The position numbers and the translations under genes were made by a program. Positions 7,058 to 15,730 of a DNA stretch of 17,800 nucleotides are shown in pieces. How positions within the stretch are numbered: position 1 is the stretch's first letter; each line of letters starts with the position of its first letter. Origin of the DNA: a bacterium (GTDB taxonomy: Bacteria > Krumholzibacteriota > Krumholzibacteriia > LZORAL124-64-63). A model generated the notes under the pieces. It did not search any database, had not been told where the DNA came from, and worked only from the letters and a program-made list of their open reading frames with translations. Location: the NCBI GenBank assembly GCA_016719645.1, contig JADJYS010000017.1, forward strand, positions 1 through 17,800. Reading direction: 5' to 3'.

Positions 7058-10000
7058 ATGTTCACGTTGCCGAGGTTCGCGCCGCGTGCCGGCGCTGTTT
7101 CCTGCCTGCTCCTGCTGTGGGTTCTCGCTGCCGGGCCCGCCGCGGCGCAGTGGTCGGACGCGAGCACGCCCGCCCTGGCGGACGCGACGCCCAGCCACGG
7201 CGTGTCCTGGGCCGACTTCGACCTGGACGGCGACCTGGACATCTACCTGGCGAACAACGGCGTCAACAAGCTGTTCCGCAACGGCGGCGAGGACCCGGGC
7301 AATCCCGGCCAGTGGCTGTGGGCGAACGTGGCGCCGGTCAACGGGACCGGCATCGGCAGCAGCCAGGTCTCGAGCGTGGGCGTCTGGGGCGACTACGACA
7401 ACGACGGGGACCCCGACCTCTACCTCGCGAACACGCAGGGCGCGAACCACCTCTTCCGCAACGACCCGGTCAATCCCGGACAGCCGGACGACCCCAACCG
7501 CGCCTTCGTGGACGTCACCAACTCGCTGGTGCTCGGCTCGACCCGGGCCACCCACTCCTCGGCCTGGGTGGACTACGACAACGACGGCGACCTCGACCTG
7601 TACATGTGCGACGCGATCAGCAACTACCTGCTGCGCAACGACGGCGCCGACCCCCAGGCTCCCGGCTTCACCACGTTCACCGACGTGACGGCCGCCACCG
7701 GCACCACGAGCGTCTACGACAGCCAGGGCGTGGCCTGGGCCGACTACGACCGGGACGGCGACCAGGACCTCTTCATCGCCAACTACAACGGCCCGAGCCA
7801 GTTCCTGCGCAACGATCCCCAGACCCCCGGCGATCCCGACGACCCGGACCGCGTCTTCGTGAACGTGACCGCGGCCGCCGGCCTCACGCACACCGGGCCC
7901 AGCCGCGGCGCGGCCTGGGGCGACTTCGACAACGACGGCGACCACGACCTCTACCTCACCAACTACGGCACCGCGAACCGCCTCTACCGCAACGACGGCG
8001 GCGTCTTCCTGTCGATCGGCGTCGCGGCGGGCGTCGCCGACGCCGGCAACGGCCGCCACTGCTGCTGGGTGGACTACGACAACGACGCCGACCTGGACCT
8101 CTGGGTCACGAACTACGACAACGGGATCGTGACGCAGAACAGCCGCCTGTACCGCAACGACGGCCCCGACGGCCTCAACCCGAACGGCTGGCTGTTTGTG
8201 GACGTCGCCGACGTCCTGCTGGCCAACGACCTCGGCCTGGGCTCCTCGGCCGGTTGGGCCGACTACGACGCCGACGGCGACCTGGACATGTACTTCGTCA
8301 ACTGGAACGCGGACCATCCCAACAAGCTCGTCCGCAACGACCTGGCCACCGGCGCCGACTACCTGCACCTCGACCTCGCCGGGCGCCTCTCGAACGCCTC
8401 GGCCGTCGGCGCCCGCGTGCGCGTGGTCACCGGCACCCACACGCAGGTCCGCGAGATCAACGGCGGCGAGGGCTACCACGGCCAGAACAGCCTGCGCGCG
8501 GAGTTCGGCCTGGGCCTGAGCGCCGTGATCGACTCGGTGACCGTGCGCTGGCCCTCGGGCGTGGTCCAGCAGCTGGGCTCCGTCACGGCCAGCCAGCTGC
8601 TCGAAGTCGTGGAACCAGGCCCGGACTCCCCGGTCATGGTCGCCGAACCGGCCTACACCTCCGGCACGACCAACACCGTATCCTGGAGCGACGAGTCCGG
8701 CAGCGGCGCCGTCGCGTACCGCGTGCAGGCCGCCCTGGACACCGGGTTCGCCACGCTGGTGGGCGACTCGGGCTGGATCGCCGGCCTCTCGCATATGTTC
8801 ACCGGTCTGACCGACGGCCAGGTCGTCCGCTACCGGGTCCGCGCGCGCGACGCAGGCGGCATCGCCTCGCGCTGGTCGGGCTCGGTGGGCTCGCTCCAGG
8901 ACGACGCGCCGCCCGTCTCGTCGCTCAACAACGTCGTGAGCCCGCAGCAGAACGTGCCGTTCAGCGTGGCGTACCTGGCCACGGACACCGGCAGCGGCGT
9001 GGCCTCGGTCGACCTCTTCTACCGCGTGGACCCGGCCCCGTGGACGCTCTTCGGCACCCGGACCGACGGGCAGCCCTTCGTCTTCACCAGCCCCGAGGGC
9101 CCGGCGACCTACGAGCTGCACACGGTGGCCGTCGACAACATCGGCAACGTGGAAGACGCGCCGGTCATGCCCGACGAGACGGTCGTCGTCGAGCCGGCGC
9201 ACTGGGTCAACGTCGCCCCGGCCGACGGTTCGGGCGTGGGCAACAACGGCAACGGCCGCGGCGCCGCCTGGGGCGACTACGACGGCGACGGCCTCTACGA
9301 CCTGTTCATCACGAACCGGCCGGTCTGGTTCCTGCCCAACGACGACACCGACCACCTCTTCCACAACCTCGGCCCCGACCTGGGCGACCCCGACTCCTGG
9401 CTCTTCCAGGACGTCACCACCGGCGCCATGGCCGACCGGGCCTACGGGCAGGGCGTCTCCTGGGGCGACTTCGACGGCGACGGCGACCTGGACGTGTACC
9501 AGGCCAACATGGCCGTCGGCACCCCGGCGCCCAACCACCTCTGGCGCAACAACGGGAACGGGTCGTTCACGGACATCGCGCCGCAGACCGGCACCACGGA
9601 CCCCGCCGGCAGCGGGCGCGGGGCGACCTGGGTCGACTTCGACCTCGACGGCGACCTCGACCTGTACCTCTGCAACGACGGCCCCAACTACCTGTGGCGC
9701 AACGACGGCGAGGACCCGCTCAACCCGGGCCAGTGGCTGTTCGTCAACATCGCGCCGACCGACGGCACCGGCGTCGGCGACGACATGTACACCATGGGCT
9801 GCTCGTGGATCGACTACGACAACGACGGCGACCCGGACCTCCACCTCGCCAACTACGCCAACGGGCCCGACCGCCTGTTCCGCAACGACGGCGAGGACCC
9901 CCTGAACCCCGGCCAGTGGGTCTTCACCAACGTGGCCGCGCTCATGGGCATCGAGGATACCGCCGACGGGATGAACGCCAGCTGGGGCGATTACGACAAC

Positions 10001-13000
10001 GACGGCTGGCTCGACTTCTACCTGGCCAACGACGGCCCCAACCGCCTCTTCCACCGCGTGCCGGGCGTCGACCACTTCGAGGACGTCACCGCGGTCAGCG
10101 GCGCCGGCCTCGGCGACCCCGCCTACACCGCCGGCACCGGCTGGGCCGACTACGACAACGACGGCGACCTGGACCTCTACGTCGGCAACCACTGGACCGA
10201 CGCCGCGAGCGACTGGGTCCCCAACCACCTGTTCCGCAACGACGGCGAGGACCCGCTGAACCCCGGCCGCTGGGTCTTCACCGACGTGGCCCCGGCCGGC
10301 GGCGCCGGCATCGGCGCCGGCGAGAACACCACGGCCACCGCCTGGGCCGACTACGACAACGACGGCGACCTGGACATCTACCTGTGCAACATGTCCGGTA
10401 CGCCGAACTTCCTGTTCCGCAACGACGTGCCCGACGCGCAGACCAACCACTGGCTGCAGCTGGACCTCGTGTCGATGTCGGCGAACACCTCGGCGATCGG
10501 CGCGCGCGTGCGCTGCGTCGTGGGCGGGACGTCGATGATCCGCGAGGTCGAGGGCATCACCGGCTTCCTGTCGCAGAACTCGCTGACCGTCGAGTTCGGC
10601 CTGGGCGCCGCGGCCGTGGCCGATTCGGTCCTGATCCGCTGGCCCTCCGGGATCGAGCAGAACCTCACCAACGTGCCGGCCGATCAGCGGCTCGAAGTGA
10701 TCGAGAGCGGGCCCGGACGCCCGGTGCTGGCCGCGCTGCCGGCGATCACCGCCGGGGACTCGCTCGCGCTGGCCTGGGACCCCGTCACTGGCGAGGCGCC
10801 GGTGACCTACCAGGCCGAGCTGGCCGCCGACGCCGCCTTCACGCAGGTGCTGGCCGACAGCGGCTGGATCGCCGGGACCTCGCACGTCTTCACGGGCCTG
10901 GCCGACGGCTTCACCGGCTTCTACCGGGTCCGCTCCCGCGACGCCGCCCTGCTGGTCTCGCTGTGGTCCAACACCGTCACCACGCGGCAGGACGCCAGCC
11001 CGCCGGCCTCGGCGGTCGACCCCGTGGTCCTCGCCTTCCAGGGCCTGCCCTTCGACGTGACCGCCACGGCCGCCGACGCCGTGAGCGGCGTCGCGCGCGT
11101 CGACCTCTGGTACCGCCACGGCGACGATCAGGGCCCGTTCACGCTGTTCGGTTCGACGACCGACGGCTCGCCGTTCTTCTTCGACCTGCCGGACAGCCTC
11201 GGGATGTACTACTTCTACACGACGTCCGCCGACAGCGCGGGCAACGAGGAACCCGCGCCCGCCGGTTGGGACCAGTCCGTGCTCGTGACCCAGCCGCAGT
11301 GGGTGCTGGTCTCGCCCGCGGACGGCAGCGGCGTCGGCAACAACGGCAACAGCCGCGGCGTGGCCTGGGGCGACTACGACCGGGACGGCGACCACGACCT
11401 CTACATCACCAACCGCATCGTCTACCAGAACTCGGCCGACGCCACGAGCCACCTGTTCCGCAACGACGGGGCCGACCCCGGCGAGTACGACAGCTGGCTG
11501 TTCGCCGACGTCTCGGTGCCCCCGATGACCACCCCGGGCTACGGCCAGGGCGTGGCCTGGGGCGACTTCGACGGCGACGGCGACCTGGACCTCTACCAGA
11601 CCTACATGCAGGTCAGCGAGGGCACGCCGGCGCCCAACCGCCTGTACCGCAACGACGGCGCCGGCGTCTTCGCCGAGATCGGCCTGGAGACCGGCACCAA
11701 CGACGGCGGCAGCGGCCGCAGCTGCGCCTGGGCCGATTACGACCAGGACGGCGACCTGGACCTCTACCTCTGCAACAACGGCGCGAACCGCCTCTACCGG
11801 AACGACGGCCTGAATCCCGAGACGCTCGCCCTCTGGGTGTTCACCAACGTGGCCCCCGCCGACAGCACCGGCATCGGCGACGGCAGCTACACCATGGGCT
11901 GCGCCTGGGGCGACTACGACAACGACGGCGACCCCGACCTCTACCTCGCCAACTACAACAGCCAGCCCGACCGGCTCTTCCGCAACGACGGGGAGGACCC
12001 CGCAACGCCGGCGAGTGGCTGTTCACCGACATCGCCGCCGAGGTCGGCATGACCGACACCGGCAGCGGCCTGGGCTGCACCTGGGGCGACTTCGACAACG
12101 ACGGCCTGCTGGACCTCTACGTCAGCAACGACGGCCCCAACTTCCTGTACCACAACGTCTCGACGGGCGTGACGACGGGCAAGCTGGGCCGCCGCGCGTA
12201 CGACGCCGGCGACAACGCCACCGAGAAGGCCGAGCCGGCGATCCAGTTCACGAACATCGCGCCGCTGTACGACATCGGCCTCGACGACGGTCTCTACGGC
12301 TCCGGCATCGCCTGGGCCGACTACGACAACGACGGCGACCTGGACCTCTACATGGGCAACCACTGGAACGCCAACGGCGACCCGGCGCCCAACCGCATGT
12401 TCCGCAACGACGGCCCGGACGAGGGCAACGCCGTGGGCTGGCTCTTCAGCAACGCGGCCCCCACGCACCTGGGCCTGAACATCGCCGACGACTCGAGCAC
12501 CAACGGCGTCGCCTGGGCCGACTACGACGGCGACGGCGACCTCGACCTCTACATGGCGAGCATGATGGGCGTGACCAACAAGCTGTTCCGCAACGACGTG
12601 GCGGACTCCACGGGCAACCACTGGCTGCAGCTGGACCTGTCCTCGCCGTACATGAACACCTGCGCCATCGGCGCGCGCGTGCGCGTCGTGGCGGGGGGCA
12701 TGAGCATGATCCGCGAGGTCGACGGCGGCTCGGGCTTCCTGTCGCAGGGTTCGCTGACCCTCGAGTTCGGCCTCGGGGCGGCGGCCTCGGCCGACTCCGT
12801 CGAGATCCTGTGGCCCGACGGCTACCACCACCTGATGCTGAACGTGCCCGGCGACCAGCGCCTGCTGGTCTCCCAGCCGCAGACGGCCATCGACGACGAC
12901 GGTCCGGCGCCGACGCCGCTCGCGTTCCGCGTCTACGACAACTTCCCGAACCCGTTCAACCCGTCCACGACGATCCGGCTGGACCTGCCGGCCCCGTCGC

Positions 13001-13197
13001 GGGTGCGGCTGGGGATCTACGCGGTGGACGGTGCGCTCGTGCGCACCCTGTTCGACGAGGACCTGCCGGCCGGCACGCACCAGGCGGTGTGGGACGGGCG
13101 CAACCGCAACGGCGGTCGCGTGGCTTCCGGGGTGTACTTCTACCGGGTGGAGACGCCCGGGGACGTGGTGACGCGGAAGATGCTGCTCGTGAAGTAG
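7058..13197 (+). CDS. Secreted triple beta-propeller protein: FG-GAP x21, ASPIC/UnbV x3, FlgD-like C-terminal sorting module (frameshifted)
   Basis: If one lost base near 12001 is restored, the product is about 2046 residues. The ATG at 7058 has GGAAAGGA eight bases upstream. A signal peptide ending AAGPAAAQ is followed by three modules. Each has seven FG-GAP/VCBS-type blades with a Ca-binding DxDxDGxxD loop and a closing LFRND-like strand, then an ASPIC/UnbV domain. FN3-like and Ig-like linkers join modules 1-2 and 2-3. The last 90 residues hold NPFNPST, an AVWDGRN motif and a terminal LLVK, the FlgD-like/type IX-style cargo module of FCB-type bacteria. It is probably exported and surface-attached; binding or adhesion is inference. 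In the first frame reading stops at 12052 after about 1664 codons, so the sorting module would be lost. Both parts are well conserved in sense, so sequencing error or a very recent mutation is likely. A strong hairpin follows the stop. Confidence 0.88.
7199..8342 (+). repeat. FG-GAP propeller 1 (seven blades)
   Basis: Seven copies of the W-x-D-Y/F-D-x-D-G-D-x-D-L/I-Y motif occur, each followed about 12-20 residues later by a KLFRND-like strand. Blade 6 has Ala in place of the loop Gly (DNDADLDLW). Seven such repeats would close one integrin-like propeller. Confidence 0.8.
8360..8617 (+). other. ASPIC/UnbV domain 1
   Basis: Starts YLHLDLAGR and includes SAVGARVRVV, an EINGGEGY stretch, EFGLGLSAVIDSVTVRWPSG and a closing LLEVVEP. 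This is the pattern of the ASPIC/UnbV domain that follows FG-GAP repeats in CRTAC1-like proteins. Confidence 0.75.
9200..10430 (+). repeat. FG-GAP propeller 2 (seven blades)
   Basis: Begins HWVNVAPADGSGVGNNGNG and contains seven blades. Blade 1 is the most divergent (DYDGDGLYDLF). The DNA of the RNDGEDPLNPG segment recurs almost unchanged near 9700, 9890 and 10235. Blade order matches propeller 3, for example PAPNHLW against PAPNRLY and YTMGCSW against YTMGCAW. Confidence 0.8.
10448..10707 (+). other. ASPIC/UnbV domain 2
   Basis: Starts HWLQLDLVS, with SAIGARVRCVVGG, a FLSQNSLTVEFGLGAAA stretch and LIRWPSGIEQNL. It is very similar to domain 3, less so to domain 1. Confidence 0.75.
11297..12600 (+). 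repeat. FG-GAP propeller 3 (seven blades, frame broken between blades 4 and 5)
   Basis: Begins QWVLVSPADGSGVGNNGNS, closely matching the start of propeller 2. Blades 1-4 are in the upstream frame; blades 5-7 are in the frame that opens after the break near 12001. Confidence 0.8.
12619..12888 (+). other. ASPIC/UnbV domain 3
   Basis: Starts HWLQLDLSS, with CAIGARVRVVAGG, SGFLSQGSLTLEFGLG and VEILWPDGYHHLML. It is read in the downstream frame and leads into the C-terminal sorting module. Confidence 0.75.
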
Positions 13198-13226
13198 GCA
13201 GAGCGGTCAGGGATGATCTGGGAGTG

Positions 13227-13257
13227 GCCCCGGGCGCGAGCCCGGGGCTGCTTCTTC
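13227..13257 (+). terminator. Strong GC-rich terminator hairpin of the triple-propeller gene
   Basis: A perfect 9-bp stem, GCCCCGGGC and GCCCGGGGC, closes a GCGA (GNRA-type) tetraloop and is followed by the T-rich TGCTTCTTC. It starts 30 bp after the stop at 13197. Confidence 0.8.
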
Positions 13258-13390
13258 ATGGGGGCTGTCAGCTTGGGGGGGCGGTTCGGGCCTGCCTGGA
13301 GATCCGGCAACTCGTTATTAGAAGACGGCCGCCAAGGGTATTCCGGGAGGGACGGCCGCATGGAGTCGGCGTCTGACAGGCGGTCGATGG
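13258..13390. other. Intergenic region between convergent genes
   Basis: About 130 bp between the plus-strand hairpin and the minus-strand TIR-protein stop. It contains two direct copies of GACGGCCGC (near 13324 and 13351). A weak 5-bp stem (CTGAC/GTCAG near 13376-13395) overlaps the 3' end of the TIR gene. No good minus-strand terminator and no small gene is evident. Confidence 0.4.
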
Positions 13391-15606
13391 TCAGCGAGTC
13401 GATTCGAGCATCAGGGCATTGAACTCCGGCGTCTCCAGCACGACGACCAGGGAGTCTCCTGCAGCGTTCCAGTCGAGATCCGGCATGTTCAGGTGACCTG
13501 GCTGAAAGTCCGTCAGGCGACGGGGCGGCGATCCGTCGAGGGGCACATCCCAGATGTTGGGCGTGCCGACTTCGCGGACGTAGCAGGTCAGCCCGGTGCC
13601 CCGGGGGTTCCAGCACAGAAACGAGAAAGCCCCGTCGATGCCGAGCAGCTCGGGGACGCCACCGCCGGCGGGCAACAGGCCCAATCGGTAGGCGCCGCCG
13701 GCGGGATCCTTGAAGTAGGCCGCGATGCGGCTGCCGTCCGGCGAGATGTCAGGCCAGATCCCCGGCCACTCGGACAGCGGGATGGTCGTGCGGTTGCGCA
13801 GGTCATGACGCATCAAGATGTATGAGCCTCCGGCAGCCGGCTTTTCTCCATAGAGGAGCCACGAACCATCGGGTGCGAACCGCGGGAACTGGTCGATGAC
13901 TTCCGGTGCCGCCACCGGCAGCGGCGACGTGCCGTCGGCGGCGGCAAGCCAGACCGTGAAGTCCGTGCCCTCCCAAGCGGCATAGGCCAGTCTCCGGCCG
14001 TCATCCGACATGTCCACGTCAGCCACATAGTCCACGTCGACCGGGATCTGGTGGCGCTCGCGGCCGTCGGAGTTCATGACGACAAGACCGACGCGGTTGC
14101 CGAAGCGCTGAGTGACCAGCAGCTGCCCGGCGCGCGTCCAGGTGACCTTGCCGTTCTTGACGATGTCCGTGGAGATGTCGGTATACCGGTCGGGGTGATC
14201 GACGCCCAGGACCCGGATCGTACGCTTCGTCATGGCATAGGCTGCGGCCAGTCGCCGTCCGCTGCGATCGACCGAGACATCCAAGTAGTCGTGGAGATCT
14301 CGAGTCAGCCGCTGGGGACGGTCCGCGCCAGCGGGTAGCAGCCAGAGATCGGTCTGCCTCTCCAGCACCTCGCCTGCCGGCTGGCCGACCACGAGCAGGC
14401 CGCCGTCCGAGACCGATTGCAGGTCCAGGATGGTCTGCCAGGGTCCGCCGGCCAAGCGTGCGGTGCTGTGGCCGTCGAGCGTGTGGGCCACGATCGCGAA
14501 CTTGCCGCCGGCCGTGTCGCGTTCCGTCGTATAGACCCGCAGGCCGTCGGCGGAAAAGGCGAGGCAGGGCGGTTCGGAGATGTCACGCGGCCGCGCACCG
14601 AGGCGCCTCACTTCGGTGCCGTTCACGTGGGCGACGAGTATCAGTACCGAGTCGCCGGCGGACCTCATGAACGCCAGCCGCTGACCGTCGGGCGAACAGT
14701 CGAAACGGCGCCCGATGATGCCGGTGAGGACGCGTTGGGTTCGGCCCTCGGTCAGATTGAGCCGATAGACGTCGTACTCGCCGTAGTAGCCCAGGCTGTA
14801 CTTCGGCCCGGCCATGGCGTAGTAGGCCACGTCGCCGTCGGGCGAGAACAGCGGCGAGCGGATGCCCTGTTGCCTGCGGGGTTCCAACTCGCGCTCCGCG
14901 CCGCTGGCGATGTCCTTCAAGTGCAGGCGTGCTCGCCCTGTTCGGCGCGTACCAGCAGCAGGCGGCGACCGTCGGGCGAGATGCGGCAGGCATTGGTGGT
15001 GCCATCGCCCGTCAAGGCGGTCTGGGCCAGGTCGGGCAGCTCCGCTTCAGCGTCCGGCCCGAAGCCCGGTATCGTGCGTCCGCCAAGGAACCACGCAGCC
15101 GACAGCATTGCCGCCACCAGTCCGGCCGCGACCGCAGCCCGGGTCCGCCGGCTCCGGCCCCTGCCAGCCAGCACAGTTGTGGACCCCGGGACGTGTTCGG
15201 TATCGATGCGTTGCCGCACTCCGTCCACGAACTTCAGGAACGCGGCATCGTTCGGATCGCCCTTCCAGTTGATGAGATCCAGGGTATGGATGTTGCGGAC
15301 GTGGAAGGGGATCTCCACGGCCTCGATGAGCGCCGGAACGAGCTTATCTCGCTGGGCGGCGTGTTCGGACTCGTTGCGTACGAATCGGGATTTGATGCTG
15401 TGCGCCGACCACAGCACGGCCACGCAGGCCGACGCGTCCAACAGTTCCTCGATGCGGTCGGTGAATTCTTCCCCGGGCAGCAGGTCGCGGTCCCACCAGA
15501 CCTTCAGGCCGTGGCTGATCAGACCTTCGGCGATGCGGGCAGCGGTCTTGCGATCCTGGCTGGAGTAGCTGATGAAGACGTCGTGTCGGCCGTTGGCGGG
15601 AGGCAC
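13391..15606 (-). CDS. TIR domain, membrane helix and TolB/PD40-like beta-propeller (frameshifted)
   Basis: Restoring one base near 14926 gives about 738 residues. The GTG at 15606 is chosen because AAGGAG (15620-15615) lies eight bases upstream; the GTG at 15615 overlaps that ribosome site. A cytoplasmic TIR domain (about 7-135) starts HDVFISYSSQDR and has the helix RFVRNESEHA, whose first Glu (about residue 79) sits where NAD-cleaving TIR enzymes have their catalytic Glu. After an Arg-rich stretch one helix (about 157-175) should cross the membrane, leaving the rest outside. The rest is a WD40-like/PD40 propeller with repeated SPDG motifs (RISPDGRRLLL, FSPDGDVAYY, CSPDGQRLAFM, ISPDGSRIAAY). 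Without repair the first frame stops at 14917 in the middle of a propeller repeat, and the second could only start at a TTG overlapping that stop. It is probably one broken gene. Bacterial TIR proteins act in NAD depletion or signalling; the ligand and job here are unknown. Confidence 0.8.
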
Positions 15607-15648
15607 GGAATTCACTCCTTGGCGCCGGGGAGGGGGCCACAGCGACGG

Positions 15649-15677
15649 AGGCTATCATGGCGCCTGGACGGTCTCAA
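15649..15677 (-). promoter_or_regulatory. Possible promoter of the TIR-propeller gene
   Basis: On the minus strand TTGAGA (15677-15672) and TAGCCT (15654-15649) are 17 bp apart. The -35 is good and the -10 weak. The pair lies 40-70 bp upstream of the chosen GTG and directly after the preceding gene's terminator hairpin, where a new promoter would be needed. Confidence 0.3.
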
Positions 15678-15680
15678 TGC

Positions 15681-15715
15681 GAAAGGGGCCCCGGGCTGCG
15701 CCTGGGGCCCCTTTC
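15681..15715 (-). terminator. Terminator hairpin of the LVIVD/PKD protein gene
   Basis: GAAAGGGGCCCC and GGGGCCCCTTTC form a perfect 12-bp stem. The 11 bases between them can extend it with a short GGC/GCC stem. It begins 15 bp after the TAG at 15733-15731 in the minus direction. The pyrimidine-rich 3' arm and a following GCATT give only a poor T tract. Confidence 0.75.
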
Positions 15716-15730
15716 CGGCCGATTCCGCGA

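Noticed and set aside
3929..11452. A 7.5-kb open frame on the minus strand (about 2507 codons)
   Set aside because: It runs antisense through the cytochrome and the propeller gene. Its Val/Gly/Ala/Arg-rich translation has no recognisable domain, signal peptide or ribosome site. The extreme G/C third-position bias of the true genes removes stops from this frame.
6952..12000. The upstream part of the second plus-strand frame across the propeller gene
   Set aside because: It is an Arg-rich shadow of the FG-GAP repeats. Only the part after about 12001 carries real protein sequence in this frame.
7190..12600. The repetitive DNA of the propeller gene as a CRISPR or satellite array
   Set aside because: The repeats are in frame, encode the DxDxDGxxD blade motif and vary mainly at silent or linker positions, so they are protein repeats.
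13391..14920. The PD40 propeller as a separate gene starting at TTG 14920
   Set aside because: A TTG start overlapping the upstream stop is possible, but no ribosome site is seen, and the break falls inside a propeller repeat whose first half is in the TIR frame. One lost base explains it better.
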